Part shown: positions 36,647 to 48,530 of the stretch, in pieces
Layout: every line of letters starts with the position of its first letter
Numbering within the stretch: position 1 is the stretch's first letter
Assembly: GCA_025345505.1 (NCBI GenBank)
Contig: JANVCC010000076.1
Span: 7,241,577-7,305,576, forward strand
Length of the DNA stretch: 64,000 nucleotides
Reading direction: 5' to 3'
Source: Todiramphus chloris collaris
Lineage: Eukaryota; Chordata; Aves; Coraciiformes; Alcedinidae
Position numbers and translations under genes: made by a program
The notes under the pieces: generated by a model
What the model saw: the letters and a program-made list of their open reading frames with translations, nothing else
What the model was told of the DNA's origin: nothing
The model's database searches: none

Positions 36647-37459
36647 AATGCATCCCCTCAATGTACTTTTATGTATAATGCATGTTCATTTCAAGAAGAC
36701 TTTAAGACACAAATTTAAACAGATACTTATTTTGAAGGCAGCAATCAGACAATAATGTGATCACCTAATCTTGCATATGAAAGCCTTACCTATGCCTATA
36801 TGTTTGCATACATAGCAGAAATAGGAAGGGGTGTGTGTCTTATCTGCTCTATTTCTGTAATGGGCAGCTTCACTGTACATCATAGAATTTATATTGTAGA
36901 ATTCAGGCCTTTCCCTGTCATTAGCAACAGTGAAACACAGACAGCTCTTGAGGGCAAGGTATTCCAGCATTGGAAACTTCCTTCATTTAGAGTCTTCCAT
37001 GCACATTGTGGTTAAAATGAAAATCAGATGAAAGGCTAAAAATTAATTACTCTGCTAAATAATTTTCAAGTAATAGGCTGGATCTAGTGCACCAAATTCC
37101 TGTTTCAGTCAATGATTAAATAAACATTAGAAATAATCATGCATAAAATTTCATAGCTTGAAAACATTGACAGGAATGTGATATAAAACAGGCCTTATAT
37201 TTACAATTTTTTAAAACCATAGCTCATTTCCTATAGAAAATTAAATTCGACTGGTTCTTGTTTATGACAAAAGACAATGGAGTAAATGATGATCCAGATA
37301 ACCCCTAAGTCACTGATTCTGCTTTTCAAAGACCTGCCTGCTTTCTATTCATCTGGCCTCAGCTGCCTAGCAACCTCCACAGAGCTTTCTTAGTCTATAC
37401 TAATTCTGGAGAGTTTTCATTTATATATTTATTTATGAGACCGTCTAGAAGGAGGATGC

Positions 37460-37483
37460 AGAAACAAACAGTTGTTTGTTTCT
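37460..37483. repeat. perfect 11-bp hairpin, 2-nt loop
   Basis: AGAAACAAACA (37460-37470), GT, TGTTTGTTTCT (37473-37483). The arms are low-complexity, so chance is more likely than for the 14-bp hairpins. Confidence 0.85.
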
Positions 37484-38164
37484 CCCTTCTAATGCTGGGC
37501 TCCAAACACGTCACCTCAGTGCCTCAAGGGAAGGACACAGTCCTTGGGTTTGCAAAGAGAGGTCCCTACCTCCTCCACATTGCTGGGGAACTAAGCAGAT
37601 CCAGCTCACCATGAGACAAAAGCCGTGTCACTGTAGACAAAGCTCCTGATGCACTGGGCACTGATATTTTCTTGCCCTCCCTGCCAATTCTTTGACAAGC
37701 TTTTTCATCCCAAAATACTAAGTATTTATGTAAGGCTCCAGTTTTCAGGCATCCTGGAGCTTCTACCAAACATGAACACAGAGTTTGTGCTGCTGTGCTG
37801 GGTCACCAGCAGTTCCTGCATCATCAAAGCACTGGAGGGAAACAGAGATTAAAACTATCTCCTGCTGTGTCTGCAACTCAAAGTGGGACAGTTGGGAAGT
37901 TATGGATGGGACTGCTTATTAAAAGTAGTCTGAAACTGGGTATGGACTGTCTCTCCCCCTGAACTAGCCACCAGCTTTTTCTGCAAGAGCCTATTTTATC
38001 AGGGTTTTTTATTTCATTTATAATTAATGCAAAATTGAGGATGCCACAGAAAATATCCCTATGCTACATAAAAAAATCATTAACTTTCTTACCATCTATT
38101 TAAACAGCATTTTGCAAATACTTCATGCCCTGATCAAACAGACTTTTCCTTCAAACAGAAAGAA

Positions 38165-38210
38165 ATTTAAAAAATAAATTAAAAAAAAAAAAGAAATGAA
38201 AAAGAGATGG
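38165..38210. repeat. A-rich low-complexity run
   Basis: Runs of A broken by single T and G. No CR1 or SINE body precedes it, so it is not read as a retroposon tail. Confidence 0.7.
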
Positions 38211-40189
38211 ACGTAACCTGCTGGTTAAAAGCGCTTCACTTCTGAGAGATACATAGAACATAGAACAGTGAAGACATGGAAACAAATGTGCAGAATGATT
38301 CATTAAACAGAAGGAGGAAAGTTTCTGGAGTAAACAGAGAGCTGAGATTTTTTTTTCTATTCATGGACATACTAAAAACAATTTGCTAAGTCGCTTTACC
38401 TATGTCGTTCTATACAATGACACAGGGTTGTAATTCCCAGTAAATCTCTCAATTTATACTTCTGACAGTTACTGTCATACAAATAAATGCCACGTATCAT
38501 CCAAAATTAAGTATCTGCTTATCAAGAAGCAGTTTCCCCATATATATGCTCATTTTTCAGAGAGTGATATTATTAAAGCAAAAACTGAGTGTGTGGTGTT
38601 TCCCTCCCTTGCAAAGTATGATCATGATTTCATATGCCCTTCAGTGTATAGCCAAACTTCCTGAAAATAACCCTAATGAAAAGTACCAGAAGCACAGACC
38701 TACATTCCTGTTTTCTCACTTCATTTTGTGAGAAGTCTGATTTTAACAAGTTCAAGAACATGCAAGTAGACGATGGAAGAGAAAGAATTTTTTGTCGTGC
38801 ATTTTTATAACAAAATTGCTATAATAGGCATTCCGAGAGAATTAATAAAATGGGAATTGTGCCAAAGCAGCTACCAAAGGAAATCCTTTGGAAATGAGCA
38901 AAAACTGGAGGAAATGAAGTCTCTCAAGATATAGGAAAATGTATGTTGCAAGCAGACTCATTCTAAATTTCAGAGACTATAATCAGGTACCAAATCTACT
39001 ACATTTACCCCGGAAAATCTCACCTGCCATGCGCTTACGCTTACAAAAGAAGATGTATACTAAAAAGACTGATTTTGGCCATCTTCCTCCCTTTCTCTGT
39101 TCCTCAAAAGAAGAGAGACAGGTGCAAAATGGCTTAGTTTTCTGGGTACAGAATGTGACAAAGTGAAATGTTTAAGAAGGACAATGGACATTACAAGAAA
39201 AATGAAGTTTTCGTAGGAAAAAAAGATGCAAGGAATGTTATTCTCAATATAAAAGTACAATACTTGCTTGAATAACTTCCCAAGGAGAAATGCAAGAAAC
39301 CTTCTGGAAACAATCAATAGTATTAATTCAATGCTCAGCTCCTCATTTCAAGTGCAATGACTTGACTTCAGACTTACACCAGTAACTGATCGCAATTTGG
39401 TCTAAAATCTTTAGATATTTTCCAAAAATTTATGATAGCAATAAGCAATACAAACTCATTGAAGTTATAATCAGGCTTTAGTAATTGTTCTCAAAGAAGA
39501 TAATTTTTATAGACGGCAAAGGGATGAAAAAAGCTGCAGTAAAAGGAAGACTCATTGAAAGAAAAAATAAACAAATTAGCATGTGCTACCACAATGACAT
39601 AGTAAATAAAATAAATAAGCAGAAGAGAACAAACAGCTACACAGTTCCTGCTATTTTTAATAACTAACAGGGTGTATTCAACTGACAAAAGAAAGGAGGT
39701 TATTTTAGATACTCTATATTTTTATACTACGTCTAGCCCTGAGCTGCCATTCCAGAAAAGCACAGACTTCTGGTAGGTCTGCCTGCTCCTGTGGACACCC
39801 CACGACACGTGCAATAGCATTGGATGCTTTTACTTATGAATCTGAATTACTTGCAAGCTGGTAGTGTGTGAGTTCTGGGTATTTACATGTTGGGTAATAA
39901 GTAAGGGTAAAGTTAATAAACCTGGAAAATCACAGTGTGCTTTGTCCACATAAGGCTTTCAACTATCCCAGAGAGAAAATGCTACTCCAGACAGTTTCTT
40001 AAACAAAAATATTATCTCTATACTAATTCTTTACTACTAGTAAATACAAAGCAGTTAAATCCCATCTCTGAGTAACTGCTGACTCACTTTGCAGCAAAAC
40101 TAGCTACCGGTATTTTCTTGGTGATTTGAAAAGGTGTTCTTGCCAGTTTTAATTCCCTTCAGTTGTTGACATGCTTTGCTACTTCAGGA

Positions 40190-40223
40190 TTTTAATTTAT
40201 TTTATTTATTTTATTTTATTTAT
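40190..40223. repeat. TTTTA/TTTA low-complexity repeat
   Basis: Alternating TTTA and TTTTA words on the plus strand over about 34 bp. Confidence 0.75.
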
Positions 40224-42130
40224 CAGAATAGAACTTTTTTACCCTAAAGAACTGGCCAAACCTCCATAAATCTTGATTATTTTTGCAAGGTCCCAATCAC
40301 ATTTTTTCCTGGTCTTTTAGCTTAGTGAAATCCTGAGTAAAGATTATTTTCCTGCATGAGACCTATAATTTCTGTGTATATGGCACATCTCATTTTTCTT
40401 CTTTCAAGAATGCCAGATGGAAACAAAACAAAGAATAGTTGTACGTCTCGTATGCTAATATTTTTATACTTCTGTGTTTGAGTTAGGCAGATGGAGATTA
40501 GGTAATTCCGCATGGCTCTCTCTCCAAAACAAGTTAAGGTATAAATACCAATTTCTAAAATAATATTCTCAGCTTTTCTATGTGATCTACCACAGCAAAG
40601 ACTTTCACTCATGTGTTATTGATTGGAAATGTTTTCGTACCTCTAATCAATAAATGAGTTAATCCGTGTTGAACCAATCCTCTAGACTATTTGTCTTCTG
40701 CAGCCTAATAGAAAGCTGTGAGCGATTCATTCCAGAGCAACAACACAGTGTGAAAAACAGGTCTAGTCCCTTTTTAATGTCTGTGTGTGTTTATAAACAC
40801 AAAATGTCATTAAAAGTATTTCCCCCTCCCCCACAAATATTCCCCCCATTTTATTATCAGTTCTACTGACTGCTAATAAGTCTCCAGATACTTGTCTGAC
40901 AAATGGCTGTTTAATTTATTTTTCACTATGAATGATTTGACCCGGTTTGTTCATCTATAAATACACATTTTTGTGCTGTAGACACAAATATGCATTTGTG
41001 TTAGCTTTCATCCCTGCTGTGTTTGTACAACACAGTGTGACATTCACAAGCAGAAAGAGAAGAGATTGAAGTGAAGAATGTTTGATACCATCGCCTAGCA
41101 TTTTAAACACCGCAAAAGAAAGAAATCAGTGCCAACCCCATCAACTGCTAAATTCAGAGTCGCTGAAATGAAAGAGAGTGGGACAGAGAGGAAAAAAGTG
41201 AATCTTAGGTGAAAAACTAACTCATGTTGTCTACAAAGCAATAGGGTGAGTGCTACTGATTTCTACTGAACTCTTCGTTTTAGACTTACATTTTCCCTCC
41301 CTACCAGGTTATCTGATATAGTTGCAGCTAAGCAATAAATATAAGGAATTTTTGCCATCCCATAATGTAGGATGGCGAAAGGAGTAGGCAAGGATTGTTA
41401 TCTCTACAGAAAGGAGAGACGACAGTCTTAAAAGACTGAGAGCCACTGAAAACTTCAGAAACCTTGATTTTCAGAGCCCTATTTTAATCACAGAATGAAA
41501 CATGTTCATTTTTTTTGAAAAAGGTCTAAAAAAATGTTGGATTTTCCTTTCAAAATGAAAACAAAAATCCTATTAATAGTCATATTATTAATAATAATTA
41601 ATTATTATAATGAAGTGAATTACTCCTACTTCTTATGAAATACTATTCCTTTGCTGGCTTATATGTTATTATATCATAATTTTTGGAATCTCTTACCTAC
41701 TTAATGCCCAGTTCCTCAAGTTTTCAGTTATTAATTCAAAGCAAATTTATGAAAATCAGTTTCAAAACCAAAGCATGGAAGCCAACAGCTTGAAAGGAGC
41801 TACAGGATGTCCCTGCTCACAAGTTCATGTGGCCACTTCCTAGTCACAAGTCAGGGAGTTTCCAAATACAGAATTTCAAATATATTAATAATGCCAAAGA
41901 ACTACCCCATAATTTAATCTGTTTTCTGTTCTTGGTACCCTCAAAGTATTGCAAAAGAAGGTAACATCACTTGCTGGTGTAACACAGAGGGAAAAAAATC
42001 TTCATTGAGGTATCAAGAAAGATTTTCAAAGACACCTGCTTTTTTAGCTGACAGATTTCCTTCAGAAGGGTATGAAGAATATGATTTATCTTATACTAAT
42101 GAAGAAAAAATATTTTTCTTATACTATATA

Positions 42131-42618
42131 CTGTGTTCAGTTTTGGGCATCTCAATACAAGAAAGACATTGAGGTGCTTGAGCAGCTCCAGAGAAGAGCA
42201 ACTAATCTGGTGAAAGGTCTGGGGAACAAGTCTTCAGAGGTACAGCTGAGGGAACTGGGGATATTTAGTGTGAAGAAAAGGATGCTGAAGGAAGACCTTT
42301 TTGCTCTCTACAACTACATGAAAGGAGGCTCTGGTCTTTTCTCACAAGTAACTAGTGATAGAACAAGAGGGAACAGCATCAAGCTCAACCAGAGGAGATT
42401 TAGACAGGACATCAGGAAAAAGTTTTTCACTGAAAGGGTTGTCACACATTGGAACAGGCTGCCCAGGGAGGTGGTTGAGTCACCATCCCTGGATGTGTTC
42501 AAAAGCTGTACAGACTTGGTGCTTGGGGATATGGCCTAGTAATGGACTTGGTAGAGCAGGATTAATGTTTGGACTTGATGATCTTAAAGGTCTTTTGCAA
42601 CCTAAATAATTCTATGAT
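42131..42618 (+). mobile_element. CR1 LINE, 3' fragment with a long open frame
   Basis: Begins inside the RT C-terminal part ([20 protein letters not shown]). The frame 42072-42539 stays open through [68 protein letters not shown] and [13 protein letters not shown], then the stop. The 3' UTR has the TTTGGACTTGATGATCTTAA class and the tail AATTCTATGAT. The part of the frame before 42131 is flanking sequence. It is the best preserved copy of its tail class here, so probably younger than 25505-26312. Confidence 0.95.
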
Positions 42619-42871
42619 ATGTGCATGTGTTATATACCTGGGAGAGTAATTTCAGGAAAGAGAAGTCTTCTCAGAAATTCACAAGATCTCATAGTCTTAA
42701 AGGAAGTGGATAGTGATGACCTGCATTCAATAGGTACTGCAGAGAAATAAGTAAATAGTCATGCTTTTGCCAACTCAGAATAAACAGCAGAGCACTCTGT
42801 ATTAAGAACAATAAAACTTCAGTTGATAGCTTACTGTTTAACTTAATGAATCACTTGGCCATCCAGGGATT

Positions 42872-42938
42872 ATCACAGAATCATCAAATGTTCTTCTGAG
42901 TTGGAAGGGACCTTTAAAGGTCATCTAGTCCAGCTCAC
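42872..42938 (-). mobile_element. CR1 LINE, 3' tail only
   Basis: TCACAGAATCATCAAATGTT, then GAGTTGGAAGGGACCTTTAA and GTCATCTAGTCC, the inverted end of a CR1. About 67 bp survive. It faces the preceding plus-strand copy tail-to-tail across about 250 bp of unique sequence. Confidence 0.82.
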
Positions 42939-43535
42939 AGGATTATATGATAATCATTTTTCTGGACAAAAGACTCATTACAAAACGAAGAGGAGAGGCA
43001 AACTAGAACTCAGATGGTTCTACTCTGGAAATAAATATCACTTCACTTATCTGGTGGAACTATCATGTGGGGCATCTCTTGAGTAACTGCAGTGACACCC
43101 AAGGGAGGGAGGGATGCTCATACCACAACTCTACATCTCATTATAAATCACACACCTACACAGTCAGAATGATATGAATTCTTGCTAAATTGATTGAATG
43201 ACTGCCGTAGAGCAACACACAAACCAGTTTACTCTTAAGGCACTACATGTATTCTCCAGCAGTCATACATGAATCATATTGCTTTCTGAATTTGTAAATA
43301 TATGATCAAATACACATTTTAAGGATATTAATAAAGTATTAAGCTGTACTTAGTAATATCAATCCCTGATAGAAAAATACTCAGATACTGATTTTGAATT
43401 TGAACTTTATGACTCTAATAGAACTAAAATCTCTCTTTTTGACGTCCAGCAAATTTACCCTACTATCAACCATCACCATATGTGATAAAAAAATGCTCTT
43501 TCCTTATAACATGTGCACAATGTTGAATTCACAGA

Positions 43536-43572
43536 TCATATAAATATGATATGTCATATAAATATGACATAT
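43536..43572. repeat. direct repeat overlapping a perfect palindrome
   Basis: TCATATAAATATGA occurs at 43536-43549 and 43554-43567 (18-bp period). The second copy lies inside a palindrome, ATATGTCATAT (43549-43559), AA, ATATGACATAT (43562-43572). The word is AT-rich, so slippage plus chance could account for it. Confidence 0.85.
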
Positions 43573-45189
43573 AAAATCCATATAGGACTTGGATTTCAAA
43601 GGGAGTTTATATACTATTTCTGAAAACCAGACCATGTTGCCTTTTTCTAATAAATAAGCATGTAAGAAAATATGAGTGAGTGCTAAGGAAAAGCACCGAT
43701 AGGAACATCAACAGTATGTCAGTAGATATCTGCATGAATTGCATCTAAACTAAGCTCTAAGATTATAAGAAAAAAGTTGACTATAAGGTAGAGACTGACA
43801 AGCAGGGACTGATGCATATAACTGATATTCCCTGCAGCATACTGAGTAAAAATCACTGAAGCTTGCATTACTGGGAGGTGCAATGCACTGCTAACTGGCA
43901 AAGAACAGGGAACAATCTTGAAATTGTTACTGAAAGCTGAAAAAAACCCAAAACCCACCACAAAACAATCAGTGTAGAGCCATTAGAGATTAAAGACCAA
44001 ATGATTTTCATTGAGTGCTATTGCAACAGTGCAGTCTATCAGTATATAGCGAAGCAGTAAAAAATAACAGTTGCTTTACTGTCTGTAAGTTGTTCATAAA
44101 ATAATGATCTATTTCCCTGCTAATAATAATGTTTTCAATATTTTTCCAAAAATAAATATAACTAAAATAATGAAAACTTTTAGATTGACAGACTGGTTAT
44201 GTGTGATTGATTCTATAGGTCATTAACAGTACCATGTTGGTAGTTCAGAACGTATGATCCAACTTTTAGGGATGGAAACAGGCCAGGGAAGTCTCTGATC
44301 ATCTTTGGGAAAAGAAACCGGGGCTTTAGATCTGGAAAGGACATCAAAATTCTTTTCTTTCCTCTAAAAGGGATATAATTGTGAAATTACTTCTGATTTA
44401 AAACTAGTTCTAATCCTTCAGAAGGGTTAAAATGGAATAGTTACTATATCTCTGCTAGGGATGTTTCATTCCCTCCTGTTACACCGATTGCCATGATGTG
44501 AAGCATGTTATCAGTTCCACCTCACACCCCAGTTTTCCAAAATGTGCAGAACCAGATTCATGGAGAAGAAGCATGCACACGAGCATAAAGAAACAAACTG
44601 GTAGAAAATGGCACAAACATAACCAAGAGCCGAGTAAACCCTACTATCGAAAACACTATCTCCACTATCTGCCTAGCTTTATGAATCTTCATTAAGATGT
44701 ATGGACTCAACCTGTACATTTCTCTCTCCAGAAAATGCAGTGCTTTAAAATAGTCATTTGCAGATGCTAAATTTGGAATCAAGTTGGCATCTATTAGGCC
44801 TTGTAAAGTCTCACAGCGGACTTAGGCTTTGAACGAAGGTTAGCTAGTTAAGTCATTTAGAAACTTTTGCAAGTACAACTTTATCACCTGGAGTATTAAT
44901 TTATATTGACTGTGAATAACATCTGTACCTGAATTATCTGTATGTTAATGCTGCCTTTTTTGATTGCAAATGAAGAACTGTGATACTTGCAGGAATAGCC
45001 TAATTATTTTTTTTTTCTATTTTTATTCTACATTTAAATTTAGTCTACCTTTTTAGATCCAGTGCAATGAATATGCAATAATCCATGAAAATTCCGCTTA
45101 AGATAATTAAAATCCTGGGGCACCCACACATTCAAGGGCATGAAACTGGTTATGTAAAGGACCAGGAGTAAAAGCTGCTTGGTTTTGCA

Positions 45190-45275
45190 TATAATCTAGC
45201 AGTTAATGTATTTGGAAGGAAATCGGGAAACTCAGTTCAATTCCTGCTTCTGCTTGCTGGTCTGCACTTCAGCTT
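45190..45275 (+). mobile_element. possible MIR / tRNA-derived SINE fossil
   Basis: ATCTAGCAGTTAATGTA resembles a tRNA A-box in the form used by MIR-type SINEs (TCTAGTGGTTAGAGCA), and about 35 bp on CTCAGTTCAATTCCTGCTTC resembles the B-box side (CTGGGTTCGAATCCCGGCTC). The spacing and order are right, the identity is low. Not a tRNA gene: the acceptor stem and anticodon arm are not there. Confidence 0.45.
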
Positions 45276-45285
45276 TTCCAGAAAA

Positions 45286-45306
45286 GAAGTCTATTTGATA
45301 GACTTC
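45286..45306. repeat. 9-bp perfect hairpin, 3-nt loop
   Basis: GAAGTCTAT (45286-45294), TTG, ATAGACTTC (45298-45306). Sits just past the MIR-like fossil. Confidence 0.8.
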
Positions 45307-46292
45307 ATGACCCTGAAGCAGAGATGTGTTGGAAAGCTCTGAAAAACTTCTAGGGCTAGAAGGAGCACATGAGTTGGAGATTCAGCTTTGAAAAAGTAGT
45401 ACTGGGTTCAGATTCCTTTATTTGGGATTAATATTTTTGTAACCAGACCATATAAAAGGTACAAGCCCTTCAAGATCAGCAACTCAAAACAGGTCTAGGA
45501 ACCACTTTTAGTCTTTACAGTCTATGTTAGATGTTGCTCATGAGAGTATTTCAAAGACCTGAAAGTATGGATTCTAGGTAGAAGATACTGATTAGTATCC
45601 TGCAATACACCCCAGAAAACAATACTTAAGTTCTACTTAACAGCACACCCAAAACATTAAGACCTTTTGAACAGAGTTCATGAAGAGATTCGAGCTCAGC
45701 CCACAGTAGACAACCCCTGCTTTTTATTCTTGTTGCCTAGTCAGACTTCGAGGAGGAAGAAGAGAAGACCTCACTGAGCTCTCCCATAGCTTCAGTGGTT
45801 TTTATCTCCTGAAAAGACTGTTATAAATATTAACATAATGATTATATGCTATAAGCTTCATCACTTTTTCAATTTCTGCTGGAACTTTCATTACATATCA
45901 TATGAAAAGCTATTTTTATCCAAGGGAAAAAAAAATACACCTTGTGTGACTGTAGTTGTACAGGACTCTGCTGTACAGGAACTCACGAGGCAATCTCCCC
46001 ACGAAACAGGTCATTGTGCTGTAGGCCTGCTTAACTTGTCTGTCAGCAATGAACACAGGACCAGGCAACAGAGTTCAGAACACGTGGTATAAAACTAAAT
46101 CTGGACTGTATTTCACTCTTGCATTCAGAAACATAAGGGAAGACCCAAAAGGAATGAAGTCCAGAGTGCAAAGGGTGAGAATGAAAGAATGCATCTAGGT
46201 ACAATAAGTTACGGAACTTTACAAACCATTCAAACTGCTAATTCAAATGATCATCTATATGCAGCAAAATTTCAACAGAGTATTAAAGACGT

Positions 46293-46321
46293 AAAAAAAA
46301 AAAAAAATAGTAAAAAAAAAA
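46293..46321. repeat. two adjacent A runs
   Basis: About 15 and 10 A residues split by TAGT. No retroposon body was recognised upstream. Confidence 0.8.
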
Positions 46322-46654
46322 TCCTCTATAAATGTGAAAATTACAATCACCCCACCCAGCCCCATGATTCAAATCCAACCCCCTGTCTCCAAATGCACTC
46401 CAGAAATAAAATTTATTCCTCGGCTGAAATCCAGTATAATGAGGCCAATTTTCAAGCTGAGAAGTAGATTTTTGTACCGAAGCAATTAAAAACCCCTAAA
46501 TCCCACAAAGCAAACAAACTCTGCTACTATCAGACTTCAGAAATGGAAGTTCAGAGAAAATAATGTTTATGACATATCTTTGTCTAAGATTGGTTGTAGT
46601 TGTTAAGAGAGCTGTTAAATTCTCCAGGAAGAACTCCACATCTCTTTTTTTCAA

Positions 46655-46685
46655 ATCAGTCACCACATTTTCTGTGGTGACTGAT
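46655..46685. repeat. perfect 13-bp hairpin, 5-nt loop
   Basis: ATCAGTCACCACA (46655-46667), loop TTTTC (46668-46672), TGTGGTGACTGAT (46673-46685). The stem has mixed base composition and no mismatch. It is the first of two or three stems in 90 bp. Confidence 0.92.
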
Positions 46686-46705
46686 CATTTATCCCAACCT
46701 GTGAC

Positions 46706-46744
46706 CTAGAACTCACAACTGGTGAGTTCTAGCTACCAAGCTAG
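46706..46744. repeat. perfect 11-bp hairpin with an overlapping 6-bp stem
   Basis: CTAGAACTCAC (46706-46716), loop AACTG (46717-46721), GTGAGTTCTAG (46722-46732). The last four bases also begin a smaller stem CTAGCT (46729-46734), ACCA, AGCTAG (46739-46744). The two cannot form at once. Direct words GGTGAG and ACCAAGCT recur at 46744-46749 and 46752-46759, so the patch also carries duplications. Confidence 0.88.
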
Positions 46745-47472
46745 GTGAGCAACCAAGCTCCTGACACAACCATGTGGAGAGAGCAATTCCAACATACCCA
46801 GCTCTCCATCTTGTCTCTTAGTAGGTGTTACATGTTACTGTCTGCAAAGTCTGCATCTTATTAAATCTCGATCACGCAACCCAGTCATGAGGCGAAAGCT
46901 CATGTTCGGCTGACTTGCTAGTTGAGGCAGTGGCTGGAATCTGGGATACCTGAAACATATATCCCTAAACTGCTACACAATTATTTTTTTGTTGCTGCTG
47001 GGAAGTTTAACAGAATTTGTGAAAGCTTGGAAATGGCAATGCTGTTGCATTTTCATTCATATTTATTCATTAGAAAATCAACATTAGGTAAAGAAAAGGG
47101 ATGTATAGCTCTAGAAACCAGTTCCAGAATTAGATAGAAACTCAGAATCCCCATAATTTCTATGCTGAAAGAATAACCAGTGCAGAGAAAGAACACCTCA
47201 TTTACAAACATCCATTCCATTCTTCGCTTATCAGCTAAGGTAGTCAAGAGAAATGCCATTACACCAAGCTGATGTTTGCTCCAGTAGCAAAGGGAATGAG
47301 AACAGAACATTTTATAAACACCTCTAAGGGACTGATAAGGGACGACTGTAGTTATCTGCATCACAGGCACTGACAAGAAGCTTCTCGTCCAATGCTGATG
47401 CCATAAGCTACACAATCACTCCATCTATAATGACACCCACAGGAAAATATTTTTGGTGTTATTTTTATTGCC

Positions 47473-47488
47473 TTATATATATATATAT
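47473..47488. repeat. short TA run
   Basis: About eight TA units followed by a T run. Confidence 0.7.
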
Positions 47489-48039
47489 TTTTTCCATATT
47501 CTGCACAGTTCCAAAATACACAGCATTGAGAGCTTCTTCCTCCCAAATATATGCTGTGAAAGAGTTTCTAAGGATCTACCAAATAAATTTAAGTATTTAT
47601 AATTCAGTCGATTCCTGATTGCTTGCTTCTTTCGAAGACTTAAGAGTTGCTAGTACCTACAAATTTTATTTCACTTTAGGTGAAAGAGTTGTTCATTTTT
47701 TGTAACAGAAAGATGTAAATTTTACATTCTGTCTTCCTTAAGTTCCAGATGATCATTGCACAGCAACAAATGTACAAATGTAGTCACTAATATGCTAAAA
47801 AATAACAGCATGCCTGGACTGCTACCTTGACTTCTTCATTTTGTGAATGACATTTTCAGAAATGAAATAATTCTTGAGCTAGTCCACAGGCTTATTGCTT
47901 TTTTTGGTATCACACATATGGGTAATAACAGTTCCTATTCCCATCCTATGAAATCTGCATAGCACAGGAAGATTTTGCTGTGCTGCAGCTGTACAGGGTT
48001 ATTTAAGCAAATGAAAATGTCTCCTTAAGAGCTGGTCTC

Positions 48040-48530
48040 TTTCTGTGCTCATTCGCGTCAGCGAGAAATAGAGCTAATGCTACGGTCTTATGAGTGCTTT
48101 ATGCATTCTGACAAACCAAACGAGGTCTGTCAGGAGAGGCTCTAGGCAGCATGGAACTGCTGCAATTTTACATCTCATTGATTACCACAATGGGAATTGA
48201 AAACAGTTCTCTGCTTTCCACATGATATCAAAAAATATTGTTGCGAACCTCAGAAAAATCTGCAGGTCTTCTGGTAAAGGGGAAATAAGGAAAGCCAACT
48301 TTGTGCCGCATTGTTTCCTCGTGAATTTGAGCCAAGCCCATCTGACCTTTACGAAGGCTAATAATAAAGCAATAAGGTGACACGCAGTAAAGCATGTCAT
48401 TCTGTGAGTAGTTCTGCAATAGGTTACATGGAACAAAAGGGCAGTTCAATGCCCTCCGGCTTTGGGGAGCCGCTTATTTTCTGGTAAGTGCATCCTGGAT
48501 ACTGCTGGCATTACACGGAAGATGTTGGAA
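48040..48530. promoter_or_regulatory. CpG-enriched patch, possible conserved regulatory element
   Basis: About fourteen CpGs in 500 bp (ATTCGCGTCAGCGAG, GCCGCATTG, CCTCCGGC, GAGCCGCT, GGAACGCAC) in an otherwise CpG-poor, AT-rich surrounding. Words like those bound by homeodomain or SOX proteins (CATTGATTA, CTAATAATAAAG) are interspersed. The minus-strand frame of 84 aa (48182-48436) has no known domain and no good splice signals, so I prefer a non-coding element. Confidence 0.25.

Larger units (their letters stand above)
36647..42130. other. unique region, 5.5 kb
   Basis: No mobile element or exon recognised. It holds an 11-bp perfect hairpin (37460-37483), an A-rich run (38165-38210), an 8-bp hairpin CCAAAGGA/TCCTTTGG (38874-38891), a TTTTA/TTTA low-complexity stretch (40190-40223) and an AT-only stretch (41571-41612). 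Confidence 0.5.

Noticed and set aside
45190-45275. tRNA gene
   Set aside because: Only A- and B-box-like words; the arms do not fold into a cloverleaf. Read as a SINE fossil.
46655-46732. microRNA precursors
   Set aside because: Stems of 11-14 bp are too short for Drosha/Dicer processing, and loops are only 4-5 nt.
47053-47415. 120-aa minus-strand frame, considered as an exon (LGVMAFLLTTLADKRRMEW after a fair acceptor near 47268)
   Set aside because: The pyrimidine tract is interrupted, no donor of good strength follows, and the peptide is not recognised. Too weak to list as an exon.
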